A DNA stretch of 64,000 nucleotides from Aureliella sp046290675 (GTDB lineage: Bacteria > Planctomycetota > Planctomycetia > Pirellulales > Pirellulaceae), in contig JBKAHA010000001.1 in assembly GCA_046290675.1 (NCBI GenBank), forward strand, positions 682,001-746,000, written 5' to 3'. The notes below the pieces were generated by a model. The model was not told the DNA's origin, made no database searches, and was given only the letters and a program-made list of their open reading frames with translations. Made by a program: the position numbers and the translations under genes. Shown here piece by piece: positions 53,043 to 61,988 of the stretch; positions within the stretch are counted from its first letter, which is position 1; each line of letters begins with the position of its first letter.

Positions 53043-53177
53043 CAAATCCAAGTTCGAATCTAGGCTGTTTCGCCATTGAGCCGCTGGCCCAACGCTGCTC
53101 ACTATGCCAACGGGGTTCATGACGCACCCCGCCGCTCGCGCGTCTCGTCTCATACCCAAGCTTGAAATTCTGATTGG
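53043..53177 (+). repeat. Family I MITE-like element, copy C
   Basis: About 135 bp in the gap between the LOG gene and DUF4870. The core GCCATTGAGCCGCTGGCCCA and the GGGTTCATGACGCACC block match copies A and B. The right end CTTGAAATTCTGATTGG is well conserved; the left end (AAATCCAAGTTCGAATCTAGG) is diverged. A degenerate old copy is suggested. Confidence 0.8.
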
Positions 53178-53206
53178 GCCTGGAAAGTCGGAGACTCGAA
53201 AGAGGA

Positions 53207-53545
53207 CTACTTGATGAATTTGATGATGCCTGGGTAATCCCAAAGCTCACCATTATTCGCTTTGACGCCGCCGATAATCGGGAAGACGACGGCTACAATC
53301 CCGAGCGCACCCAACACGAATACACCAATGACGACAAGAAGCAGCAACAACCCGATGAGGGAATAGAGGAACATCGAAATGATGAAGTTGGCCGCCATTT
53401 TGCCGTGTGCATCTATCGCCGGCATTTCATCCTTCTTGACCTGCCAAATGACAATCGGGGCGATCAGCCCGGCCATGGGCACAACAAAGCCAGCCAGCAG
53501 CGATAGGTGCAAAAGCATGGCCCAAGTTCGCGTATCTTTATCCAT
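53207..53545 (-). CDS. DUF4870 membrane protein
   Basis: A 112-residue protein with three membrane helices: AMLLHLSLLAGFVVPMAGLIA near 10-30, NFIISMFLYSLIGLLLLLVVI near 52-72, and FVLGALGIVAVVFPIIGG near 75-92. The signature layout is WAMLLHLS, then GLIAPIVIWQVKKDEMP, and a closing IIGGVKANNGELWDYP, matching the DUF4870 family found in many bacteria. Its function is unknown. It starts at ATG 53545 and ends just before the family I element. Confidence 0.9.
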   Translation of the reverse strand: MDKDTRTWAMLLHLSLLAGFVVPMAGLIAPIVIWQVKKDEMPAIDAHGKMAANFIISMFLYSLIGLLLLLVVIGVFVLGALGIVAVVFPIIGGVKANNGELWDYPGIIKFIK

Positions 53546-54223
53546 ACATTGATCCTTTCGATATCAAATTTGCCCGCAGCGTGCGGCCGCTGGATGCTCT
53601 CAGCACTTTAGGTTCGTTAAAGCCGGTTGGCTAAGCGAGTCCACTTCAATCACGCTTGGCATGATTTTCGAAGCATTCTACACTCCGATGCGCTTCGTTG
53701 TTGCCGGAAACGCAGCGTCCTAGCGAGGATTCGTTTTGCAGACAGTCTACAAACAGCCTCAGCGTCACGATCATCAGACTCTTGCTTCATTCACCTCAAA
53801 GACCGTCTGGGAATCGATTTCCAAATCGCGAATGGACGGCAACCAATCCATCCACCTCAATTCGGCAAAATGTCGTGACGGATTCCCGTTAGCGCTCAGA
53901 GGATTGCAGCTGCTTTCTAAGGCAGGCTGTATCTGGTTTCACGGTCAACTCGTTTTCCTTCCGCTATCATAAAGGCCTACAAATATCCTCTCTTAGGCGC
54001 TGTCCCCCGCCGATACGGAATTCCTTCAGTGCTTACGACCGGAAGCATAAGAAAAATGCGAAAACGCCGTCGTGACCTGAGAACCGGAAATCGATTCCGA
54101 CCAGCGTCTCCGATCGATTGGCGTCAGGCGGCAATGGGCTCAAATACGTTCGTCGCTGCACGCTAAGTTTCGAGACAGAACCAGTTGAATACATCGATCC
54201 AAATTCGTTTACAAACGACGGAG
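53546..54223. other. Divergent intergenic region without recognised features
   Basis: About 680 bp between DUF4870 (-) and the ADP-ribosylglycohydrolase (+). Short frames on the plus strand (for example 53627-53878) look like chance translations. Promoters for both flanking units should lie here, but I could not identify them. Confidence 0.45.
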
Positions 54224-55507
54224 ATGCGGAAGAGAATGTCGAGTCCATTGATCCGACGCAGCATGCTCAAAGCAGCCTTGGGCTCTACAGCTCTAGCGGC
54301 GCTGCCGCGTGCGAGCCTGGCCAAGCAAGCTGCCGCTCCAGTTACCGTGAGCGAACGCAAACGTGGGCTTCTACTCGGCGGCTTGATCGGAGACGCATTG
54401 GGTGGTCCGCTTGAGTTCTCGTCTAAGGCCCCCTCCGAAAAAGGAACTGCCGATGCACGAAGCTGGATGGAGTCTCCAATCGCAGAAGAGCGGCTTGAGG
54501 AGCTTGCACGAACGCTTCCGATGCGTGACTACGTTATGCTGCGAGCCGGAACAGCCGCCTACGGTCCCTGGCGTCCTTCAGCTCCACTCGGAACGTTGAC
54601 CGATGACTCGCGACACAAAATGGTCTTGTTGCAAGCCCTGAGACGCTCGCAAGCCAAGTCACAACCGCTCAGCCGCAAAGCGATCGCTGAGAGCTTCATC
54701 GAGTTCCACCCCGCTCCAGACGCCCCGGGGATCCAACCGGATCAACTCGCTGCGTTGAATGAAGAGGGATTTCGCGAATATCGATACGCTTCCCGCTGGC
54801 TATTGGGGGAACGTGATCTTGAACGTGCCAAACCATTGGAACGACTTTGGGCTGGCGTCAACAACTGCTCTGGGCAAATGATGTTTCCACCACTGGCCGC
54901 TGCCTTCGCAGGTGAACCAGAGCTAGCGTACCAAGCAACGTATCAGCTAGATTTCATCGACACGCCACTTGCCAGAGATTTTACCGCCGCTCTGAACGCG
55001 GGACTCGCTGCGGCGCTGTCACCCGAATTAAGCGAATCGGCCCCGAGCGAGCGATGGCAAGCCTTATTCACGGCGATGAGCGAAACCGACCCATTCGAGA
55101 TAAGCCAAGTCCCCTTCGCCGGCCGCCAACTCAATCGCTGGATGGATCGCTGCGACCAGTGGCTCGAAGAAGCCGCTGGCGTGCCTTTCAAGCTTTTCAA
55201 AATTTTGGAAACTAAAGGACAGCCCGAATACTGGTGGGACGCGCATTTCACGTTGATCGTACCCATTTGCGTTCTTCGCCTGTGTAAATTCAATCCACTT
55301 GCCGCAATGCACTTAACTCTCGATTTCGGTCACGATAGCGATTCCTACGCCCAGGTATTGGGGTGCATGATCGGCGCCGTCCACGGCCCCGAAGTTTTCC
55401 CAAAACCAATCCGCGAGGCAGTCTCCAATACGCTTCGAACGGATTACAACGAATCCATCGACCTATGGCTGGAGAGCCTCGAGTCCATAACCATTGAGGA
55501 GTTTTAA
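54224..55507 (+). CDS. ADP-ribosylglycohydrolase family protein, Tat-like N-terminus
   Basis: A 427-residue protein of the ADP-ribosylglycohydrolase family (PF03747). ATG 54236 (MSSPLIRR), with GGAAG upstream, is an alternative. The N-terminus reads RRSMLKAALGSTALAALP, a Tat-like signal. Motifs follow in order: KRGLLLGGLIGDALGGPLEF near 50, GTLTDDSRHKMVLL near 126 (the TDDS metal-ligand motif), and DFGHDSDSYAQVLGCMIGAVHG near 375, which stands for the family's GGDtDT motif with Gly changed to His. The key Asp residues are kept. Enzymes of the family remove ADP-ribose from proteins or other acceptors with Mg2+. An exported enzyme of this kind is unusual. The stop codon is one base away from the start of the next gene. 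Confidence 0.85.
   Translation: MRKRMSSPLIRRSMLKAALGSTALAALPRASLAKQAAAPVTVSERKRGLLLGGLIGDALGGPLEFSSKAPSEKGTADARSWMESPIAEERLEELARTLPMRDYVMLRAGTAAYGPWRPSAPLGTLTDDSRHKMVLLQALRRSQAKSQPLSRKAIAESFIEFHPAPDAPGIQPDQLAALNEEGFREYRYASRWLLGERDLERAKPLERLWAGVNNCSGQMMFPPLAAAFAGEPELAYQATYQLDFIDTPLARDFTAALNAGLAAALSPELSESAPSERWQALFTAMSETDPFEISQVPFAGRQLNRWMDRCDQWLEEAAGVPFKLFKILETKGQPEYWWDAHFTLIVPICVLRLCKFNPLAAMHLTLDFGHDSDSYAQVLGCMIGAVHGPEVFPKPIREAVSNTLRTDYNESIDLWLESLESITIEEF
55495..55500 (+). promoter_or_regulatory. Shine-Dalgarno sequence for a TTG start
   Basis: GAGGAG lies inside the last codons of the ADP-ribosylglycohydrolase gene, eight bases before the TTG at 55509. It supports TTG 55509 as the start of the kinase-fold gene over an upstream in-frame TTG at 55494 and indicates translational coupling. 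Confidence 0.55.
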
Positions 55508-55508
55508 T

Positions 55509-56567
55509 TTGACGGATCCTGTTTGGCTGAGCACCGATTCGAAATTAGAAGTGAAGCACTTGCTGGTGGACGCGGGCGTTGTCGATTCAAACGCCGAGAT
55601 CTCGCGGCTCCAGCCCGCTGGCGACGGTAACATGAATGTGACATTGCGTGTCATGTTCGAATCCGCGACCGCGGGACCAAGCACCGTTATTGTCAAACAG
55701 TCGCGTCCCTTTGTGGCAAAGTACGACTTTATTCCAGCTCCGATAGACCGCATCGAACACGAAGCTGCCTTTTATCAGTTTGCAACCGTCGATAACACCA
55801 TCGCCGCGTTGCTTCCCAATTTGCTCGCCTGGATTCCCGAGCAACATGTGCTTGTGCTCGAAGACCTAGGCTCTGCTGCAGATGCGACCAGTTGGTATCG
55901 AGAACCTCCCGCAGAGGATCAGTTCACCCCACTATTGGAACCGCTGGTTGATTGGCTTCAGCGTCTGCATAGTTCGTCGAGTCAACGAATGGCTGCGGAA
56001 GGCTCATCCGATCGCTTCCGTAACCTTGCCTTGCGGAAGTTGAACCACCAGCACATCTTCGACTTGCCGTTTCGGCCAGACCCGCCTCTGGACCTAGACG
56101 CGGCCTGCCCAGGACTTACCGAAGCCTCACAACGCGTTCGGGCGGATTTGTCACTCCGCGAAACCTGCCTCCGGCTGGGGAAGATCTACTTAGGTAGTGG
56201 CACTAGTTTGCTGCACGGCGATTTCTACCCAGGCAGCTGGCTGGTTCTAGACGCAGGCCCGAGAGTCATCGATCCCGAGTTCTGCTTCGCCGGACCAGCT
56301 GAATTTGATTATGGCGTGATGGCCGCACACTTGGAGTTATGCGGCTGGTCCCAGAGTGTGGATCGACTCGCCGATCTTACGCTGCTATGCACGCAATCTG
56401 ACGTTCAGCTTGACTGGGAGTTGGTCCGCGACTTCGCCGCGGTCGAGGTCCTCAGAAGAATCCTCGGTGTTGCTCAGCTACCTTTACCCGACGGACTCGA
56501 CGTTCGCGAACAGTGGATCGAAAAAGCGACCAGTCGCTTACTCAAGCAACAAACAACACAGATTTAG
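55509..56567 (+). CDS. MtnK/APH-like small-molecule kinase
   Basis: A 352-residue protein of the aminoglycoside phosphotransferase fold, starting with TTG behind GAGGAG. The catalytic loop reads LLHGDFYPGSW (His236, Asp238), with Ser where most APH enzymes have Asn; methylthioribose kinase has the same HGDxxxGS form. The DFG-equivalent VIDPEFCFAGPAEFDYG (Asp255) also resembles MtnK. N-terminal landmarks include the ATP-binding TVIVKQSRPFVAKY and LVLEDLGSAADATSWY. It probably phosphorylates a ribose-containing or similar small molecule. The start is one base after the stop of the ADP-ribosylglycohydrolase gene, so the two proteins may act in sequence on an ADP-ribose- or ribose-derived product. 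Confidence 0.8.
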   Translation: MTDPVWLSTDSKLEVKHLLVDAGVVDSNAEISRLQPAGDGNMNVTLRVMFESATAGPSTVIVKQSRPFVAKYDFIPAPIDRIEHEAAFYQFATVDNTIAALLPNLLAWIPEQHVLVLEDLGSAADATSWYREPPAEDQFTPLLEPLVDWLQRLHSSSSQRMAAEGSSDRFRNLALRKLNHQHIFDLPFRPDPPLDLDAACPGLTEASQRVRADLSLRETCLRLGKIYLGSGTSLLHGDFYPGSWLVLDAGPRVIDPEFCFAGPAEFDYGVMAAHLELCGWSQSVDRLADLTLLCTQSDVQLDWELVRDFAAVEVLRRILGVAQLPLPDGLDVREQWIEKATSRLLKQQTTQI

Positions 56568-56761
56568 ATTGTCCTCAGTGAATAGGGGATCGACGATATC
56601 CCCGGCGAAACGGTCCGGCGTTGAGCAGCAGCGTGTTGTCTTTACCAACCAGGGCCAATCCCGCTCGAAGCAGACCGACTCCAGCTCCGTCATGCGTCGC
56701 TGACAAGCTGCGTCACTTGGATTATTCACGTTCCCCTAGCCTATATAGTTCGAGGATCATC

Positions 56762-57643
56762 ATGCGCATCGCTTTTACAGGTGGTTCCGGGAAAGCCGGA
56801 CGACATGTGGTGACTCATCTGGTCGCAGCGGGCCATCGCGTATTAAATCTGGATCTCGTCCCTTCCGATATTTCAGGCGCGTATGATCTGGTTACGGATC
56901 TGACGGACGCGGGCCAAGTCTTCTCCGCATTGAGCGGCATAACTGCCTTTGATGAGCTCGACGAGAAGTGGGGAACTACGAAGTTCGATGCCGTCATTCA
57001 CTTTGCTGCGGTCCCAAGAATTCAGATCAAGCCAGATACCGAGTGCTTCCGCATCAACTCCACGACAACCTACAACGTCCTCGAGGTAGCAACGAAGCTA
57101 AGGATTCCCAAAGTCTTGATTGCTTCATCCGAAGTGACTTACGGAGTGTGCTTCGCGTTTGGAGAAGAGAAACCGGCGTACATCCCGGTCGACGAAGAGC
57201 ACCCGACCGTCCCTCACGACGCGTATGCGATGTCCAAAGTCTGTAACGAGCTATGTGCTCAGTCTTTTCAGGCCCGGACCGGTTCGGATATCTATGCTCT
57301 GAGAATCAACAATGTCGTCGAGCCCCATGAGTACGCGGAGCTTGTCCCGCAATGGACCGCCGACGCAGCATGCCGCCGCCGCAATATCTTTGCTTATATC
57401 GATACCCGCGACCTGAGCCACTTTGTGGATCGAGCCTTGGCTGTAAACGGCCTTGGCTACCAGGTCTTCAATGTCGCCAATCCGGACACCTCGGTGGGCA
57501 TGCCTAACCAGGGCATCATCCCAAGATTTTATGCGGGAATCCCGAAGAAGCGTGAACTTGGAGAATCCGAGACCTTTTATTCCATCGAAAAGGCCCAGCG
57601 TCTGCTCGGCTACTCTCCCATCTCCCGCTGGCGAGACGGTTGA
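56762..57643 (+). CDS. NAD-dependent epimerase/dehydratase (extended SDR)
   Basis: A 293-residue protein. The frame is open upstream, but ATG 56762 starts directly at the nucleotide-binding strand: MRIAFTGGSGKAGRHVV, with the TGxxGxxG motif. Further landmarks: FDAVIHFAAVP near 73, LIASSEVTYG near 118 with the catalytic Ser, and YAMSKVCNELCAQ near 156 with the Tyr/Lys pair. The substrate of these enzymes is usually a nucleotide sugar, but the chain is shorter and sugar specificity cannot be told. It lies about 190 bp after the MtnK-like kinase in the same direction and may belong to the same unit. Confidence 0.85.
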   Translation: MRIAFTGGSGKAGRHVVTHLVAAGHRVLNLDLVPSDISGAYDLVTDLTDAGQVFSALSGITAFDELDEKWGTTKFDAVIHFAAVPRIQIKPDTECFRINSTTTYNVLEVATKLRIPKVLIASSEVTYGVCFAFGEEKPAYIPVDEEHPTVPHDAYAMSKVCNELCAQSFQARTGSDIYALRINNVVEPHEYAELVPQWTADAACRRRNIFAYIDTRDLSHFVDRALAVNGLGYQVFNVANPDTSVGMPNQGIIPRFYAGIPKKRELGESETFYSIEKAQRLLGYSPISRWRDG

Positions 57644-57737
57644 AGCTTAAACAATTTGCCTATCAAGCTGGTATGCATCCAGTCCTAGATCTCGCTGAGT
57701 GTACCGGAGTTTCAAAATGTCCCGTGGAAGAATTCCG

Positions 57738-58625
57738 ATGCTGCGTTCAATCTTGCTGACCCTCATGATTTGCTTGCCTGCGTCCGCACAGTCGACGGAC
57801 GAAGCGAAGCCCGAGAAGCTGCGTATCATCACGCATAACGTGTGGTATGGCTTCACAAAGAAAACGGAGCCGCGGTATGCCAATTGGAAACGCTGGATGA
57901 AGGCTCAGACGCCGGATGTCGTTGCCTTGCAGGAGTTGAATGGCTACACCGAGGAAAAGCTCCGAGCCGACGCAGCATCATGGGGCCATCCGTACTCAGC
58001 ACTGCTGAAGGAAGACGGATTCCCCACGGGCATCACGTCCCGATTTCCAATCAGTGATTTGAAAAGAATTCGCCAGGGATTCCACCATGGTTTGCTTCGA
58101 TGTCGAATCCAGGGCATCTGGTTCTACGTGATCCATTTCCATCCCTCCAATTTCCATTGGCGGATCGACGAAGCCGCGCTGTTGAAAAAGGATGTGGAGT
58201 CTCTTCCCGGTACGAGCCCGGATGTTGTTCTGGCCGGCGATTTCAATGGATTCTCCCCGGCCGACAAATCGCAATACGACTCAGATCAACGACTCGTTCC
58301 GTTCTTTAAGGAACTCGATAGGAAGAACCCCAACGCCCGCAATTTGAATGAGGGCAGACTCGACTACGGTGGAATCCAGGCGATTCTCCAGCAAGGGTAC
58401 ACCGATCTGATTGCCTCGCGCAGATCTCCTGATCTGCCCTTTGTCGGGACCTTTCCAGGTGCGTTAGTGAACGATCAGGATCATGGGACGGACCGCCGTT
58501 TGGATTACATCTTTGTTTCGCCTCACCTAAGTGAACAGGTGGAATCCGTCGCGATTCTGCGTGACGCCCAAACGGAGATGCTCTCGGACCATATCCCGGT
58601 GACCGCCACCATCCGGCTGCGCTAG
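57738..58625 (+). CDS. Exported endonuclease/exonuclease/phosphatase-family protein
   Basis: A 295-residue protein. ATG 57738 follows a GGAAG spaced eight bases away and starts a short signal peptide (LRSILLTLMICLPASA, cleavage near ASAQS); earlier in-frame starts exist at 57699 and 57717. The EEP fold motifs are in order: IITHNVWYG, VVALQEL with the metal-binding Glu, VVLAGDFNGF with Asp and Asn, RRLDYIFVS, and the closing SDHIPVTATI with the catalytic Asp/His. All catalytic residues appear present. The substrate may be DNA, a phospholipid or a phosphate ester; an extracellular phosphate-scavenging role is one possibility. Confidence 0.85.
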   Translation: MLRSILLTLMICLPASAQSTDEAKPEKLRIITHNVWYGFTKKTEPRYANWKRWMKAQTPDVVALQELNGYTEEKLRADAASWGHPYSALLKEDGFPTGITSRFPISDLKRIRQGFHHGLLRCRIQGIWFYVIHFHPSNFHWRIDEAALLKKDVESLPGTSPDVVLAGDFNGFSPADKSQYDSDQRLVPFFKELDRKNPNARNLNEGRLDYGGIQAILQQGYTDLIASRRSPDLPFVGTFPGALVNDQDHGTDRRLDYIFVSPHLSEQVESVAILRDAQTEMLSDHIPVTATIRLR

Positions 58626-59005
58626 TCACGGGCTCTAGCATTCGGGCGATGGCTGCGCGGTGCGCCGCGGAAACCTAGAGAATCCCAGAGCGGCTGCCAA
58701 TTCCAGACAACTAACCTCACGTGTTGCGTCTGCAACTGCCAGGCTCCGAGGCGCCGTAACATCGAGTTGTCCAACCGACGCGACTTAGCCAACTCACGAA
58801 TTGCGGGCGGTCGGGTGGGGAGGTGTAGAACGCGAGTTCGGCCAGGCCATGCTTTAGGTGGTAAACTAGTCCCTTGTCATGGACGTCGCGCGGCCGCCTT
58901 ATTAAATTTCAATCCCTTCGTGATGTATATCAAGGGCGATTTACGCACTGTCTTTTGGGACTGAAGACTTCTTCATACTTCCAAGCCTGATCGGAAAGCG
59001 AATTT
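58626..59005. other. Intergenic region upstream of a kinase gene
   Basis: A 380-bp gap. No gene, repeat or clear promoter was recognised. A 65-residue frame at 58767-58964 is not protein-like. Confidence 0.45.
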
Positions 59006-61762
59006 GTGAACTCTTGCTCTGATTGCGGTGCGAATCTCGATGGACTGGCCGAGATCAATCCTCAATTCTGTCCGGCCTGTGGGAAGAGGATTGCCAAACT
59101 ACCGGTGTCGCGCGAAGAGAAGCTCTTTTCGGCTGCCCAGGACGTCGATGCCGACCGGCGGGATTCATTCTTGGATGAGGCTTGTGGTACTGACGCGGAA
59201 TTGAGAGCGCGAATTGAGGCTCTAATTGCGGCCGACGCGGAGACAGACAGCTTGCTGGATATGCCTGCTACGGAAGCTGCGCAGTCTTCGACTGATGACC
59301 GTTCAGATTCACAAGAAATCGGTCCTTACAAGTTACTGCAGAAGATCGGCGAAGGCGGGATGGGCTCGGTCTTTATGGCCGAGCAGGAAAAGCCGGTCAA
59401 ACGTTTGGTGGCTCTCAAAGTCGTTAAGGCCGGCTTGGACTCAAAGCAAGTCGTCGCACGCTTTGAAGCGGAACGCCAAACCTTGGCGATGATGGACCAT
59501 CCCAACATCGCTCGAGTTCTGGACGCTGGATCGACGGATAGAGGCGAACCCTATTTTGTGATGGAGTTGGTTAAGGGAGTGCCTATTCATGAGTACTGCG
59601 ATACCAATCGTCTGTCGACGAAGGATCGCATCAAGTTGATGGTAGATGTGTGTGGCGCCGTCCAACATGCTCATCAAAAAGGCATTATTCATCGAGATCT
59701 CAAACCATCGAACATTCTGGTTGCACAGTACGACGATCGCCCTGTTCCCAAAGTCATCGACTTCGGCGTGGCAAAAGCCACGCATCAGAAGCTGACGGAA
59801 AAAACGCTCTACACCCAGCTTGGACAAATTGTAGGTACGCTCGAATACATGAGTCCCGAGCAAGCGGTGCTCAATCAACTCGACGTCGACACTCGTACAG
59901 ACGTCTACTCGCTGGGAGTCATCCTTTATGAGTTGCTGGTTGGTGAGACACCGTTGGACAGCAAAGAACTTCGAAGCAAAGGCTTGGATCAGATCCTTCG
60001 CACCATTCGCGAAGAAGAACCGCCTCGCCCAAGCTTACGCCTCAGCAGCCAAGGCCAAGCCGCAACGCAAACCGCCGCATACCGTCAAACCGATCAAAGC
60101 TCACTATCCCGTACCCTTAAGGGTGACCTCGATTGGGTCGTCATGAAGGCCCTCGAAAAGGATCGTAAGCGTCGTTACGATTCCGCCAGTCGCTTGGCCG
60201 AAGATCTTAACAACTACTTGGGCGGCGGCGCCGTTGAAGCACGCCCGCCAACTATCGGCTACCGAATATCCAAAGTATGGAAACGGAATCGCCTATTGAC
60301 GACCGCAGTTTCCGCGGTGGTACTGGTTGTATTCCTCGGCTTCATTGGTTTGTGGTGGAAGAATCAAGAAACTCGACAGGCACTGGTACGCTATGAAAAT
60401 GCTATGTCTCATGTGCGTGACTACGGTATGCTTTTGGCGATGACTGGCGACTCAGATAAATTGCAGATTGCTCTTCAGATAGCCCGTCAAACGGATAGCA
60501 GCGATTTCGCATGGCATTCGATTCTGAAAGGACAGTCAGATAATTTCTCTGGGAATCCTCAAGGCGCAATCGAACATTTCAAAATCGCTTTGGCCAAAGA
60601 ACCGGACAGCATTATCGCAGAATCTCTGCTTGCAATGGCGTATGCCAATGCAGCCGATTTCGACCGTTATCTCACTCATAGCAACAACGTAGCGGCCAGG
60701 TCAAACGCCCCCCTCAGTCAGGAAGAGAAGGTCTACGTAGCTTTTGGAATGGGGCAGTACCCCCACAGCTCGTTTGAGCTAATCGAAACCGTCGAAGACA
60801 GGAACACACCCTTTGCCAATTTGGTGTATGCCGATGTTCTGTCCCGCTATCCGGTGGCGGCTAAGGATCCAGAAAGGATCCGAAGAGCCGTGCAGAAACT
60901 ACAGGCCGCGCGCGCACTTTCTGGCGAAAACTCTTTTCTTTCAACAGTAAGTTTGAGAATCAACCATACTTCCTTACTGAGTGGTGCTCTTTCTAACGCG
61001 GAGGAAGAGGGGCTGCGACTTCAGGCGACGAGGGATATCGAGGCATTAAGGGCCACTCCAAACTTCACCCTCGGTAAACTGGCAATCGCCTTTTACCTGT
61101 CTGATTTCCGTGTCCAGGAAAGCCACGCTGTTTGGCAGGAGATCCTGAACAACCAGCACGCATCCTCGGGGCAATCCTATGCAGCGCGTGCGCTGACCTT
61201 GAAGGAGAATACGGCAACCGCTTATGAAACAGCGGTAGAGCCCTTACGCGCGAGCAAAGATTTCATGTCCAGGCTTTGGCTCGCCTACTGTCTGTTTAAG
61301 TCCGGGCGAAAGGACGAGGCTGAGGAAGTCTATCGCGAACTTAAGCAATCCGAAGGAATACCTATTCACAGTCACTTATACTACTTATCCCTAGTCGGAT
61401 CGCTGGAGCGACTAGCTGAAGAAAGCCGCCAATTCTTAGAGGACAAAGAGAATCACACTCGAACCAAGCTCGTCCGACTTCAAGCGCAGTATTATGCAGA
61501 ACAAGATCTAGATAACGAGCAAACTCTAAGGAATGCAGCCGGCTACGGTACATCCAAATGGGTGACTGCGGTCGGCACTATCGCGCGTGTTCACGTATTG
61601 CAACACCAGGCCAAACCAAGTCGAGAGAGTCGAACGCGCGCTTTAAAAACGATTCAAGAAATCCTTGACTCTCATCTTTACAACTACGGCGACTACCATT
61701 GGGCAAAATCCATGAAGACGATTTTCAAGGGAGAATCGGAGCAAGGCGTCGATCAACTGTGA
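59006..61762 (+). CDS. Ser/Thr protein kinase with zinc-ribbon leader and TPR-like tail
   Basis: A 918-residue protein starting with GTG. Residues 4-28 hold two CxxC pairs (CSDC and CPAC), a small zinc ribbon. A leader domain (about 35-80, LFSAAQDVDADRRDSFLDEA) typical of planctomycete kinases leads into the kinase domain at about 110-400: IGEGGMGSVFMAEQ, LVALKVVKAG, HRDLKPSN (His229), VIDFGVAKA and YMSPEQA. All catalytic residues are present. A membrane helix at about 432-452 (AVSAVVLVVFLGFIGLWW) is followed by about 460 residues of helical TPR-like repeats, presumably outside the cytoplasm. The design is that of a membrane receptor kinase. The paralogous kinase at 61989 follows in the same direction. 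Confidence 0.9.
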   Translation: MNSCSDCGANLDGLAEINPQFCPACGKRIAKLPVSREEKLFSAAQDVDADRRDSFLDEACGTDAELRARIEALIAADAETDSLLDMPATEAAQSSTDDRSDSQEIGPYKLLQKIGEGGMGSVFMAEQEKPVKRLVALKVVKAGLDSKQVVARFEAERQTLAMMDHPNIARVLDAGSTDRGEPYFVMELVKGVPIHEYCDTNRLSTKDRIKLMVDVCGAVQHAHQKGIIHRDLKPSNILVAQYDDRPVPKVIDFGVAKATHQKLTEKTLYTQLGQIVGTLEYMSPEQAVLNQLDVDTRTDVYSLGVILYELLVGETPLDSKELRSKGLDQILRTIREEEPPRPSLRLSSQGQAATQTAAYRQTDQSSLSRTLKGDLDWVVMKALEKDRKRRYDSASRLAEDLNNYLGGGAVEARPPTIGYRISKVWKRNRLLTTAVSAVVLVVFLGFIGLWWKNQETRQALVRYENAMSHVRDYGMLLAMTGDSDKLQIALQIARQTDSSDFAWHSILKGQSDNFSGNPQGAIEHFKIALAKEPDSIIAESLLAMAYANAADFDRYLTHSNNVAARSNAPLSQEEKVYVAFGMGQYPHSSFELIETVEDRNTPFANLVYADVLSRYPVAAKDPERIRRAVQKLQAARALSGENSFLSTVSLRINHTSLLSGALSNAEEEGLRLQATRDIEALRATPNFTLGKLAIAFYLSDFRVQESHAVWQEILNNQHASSGQSYAARALTLKENTATAYETAVEPLRASKDFMSRLWLAYCLFKSGRKDEAEEVYRELKQSEGIPIHSHLYYLSLVGSLERLAEESRQFLEDKENHTRTKLVRLQAQYYAEQDLDNEQTLRNAAGYGTSKWVTAVGTIARVHVLQHQAKPSRESRTRALKTIQEILDSHLYNYGDYHWAKSMKTIFKGESEQGVDQL

Positions 61763-61801
61763 ACCGCAGCCGAGTTGTCAAGTACAGAGCTTTACTTCAG
61801 G

Positions 61802-61978
61802 ATGACTAAGGAACAGATCTTTGCCAAAGCAATCTCACTCTCACGCGACAAGCGAGTCGCATTCTTGGACGATGTCTACCAAGATCGCCCTGAAGAACGT
61901 GTCAAGATGGAGGCAATGATCAAATTGCCACCCAACTTCATCGTCAGGTCAGACAGCAGTCATCTGCAATGTGAGTGA
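61802..61978 (+). pseudogene. Truncated kinase leader domain
   Basis: A 58-residue frame whose sequence (FAKAISLSRDKRVAFLDD, then ERVKMEAMI) matches the leader domain of the flanking kinases (FSAAQDVDADRRDSFLDE, RIEALI) but stops before any kinase domain. It begins about 40 bp after the first kinase and ends 10 bp before the second. It may be a remnant of a deleted third kinase gene, or a free-standing leader protein. An in-frame start at 61775 is also possible. Confidence 0.55.
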
Positions 61979-61988
61979 AGGAAGCCCC

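Noticed and set aside
53627..53972. Three overlapping short plus-strand frames
   Set aside because: Competing frames of the same stretch with no start context and no protein-like pattern.
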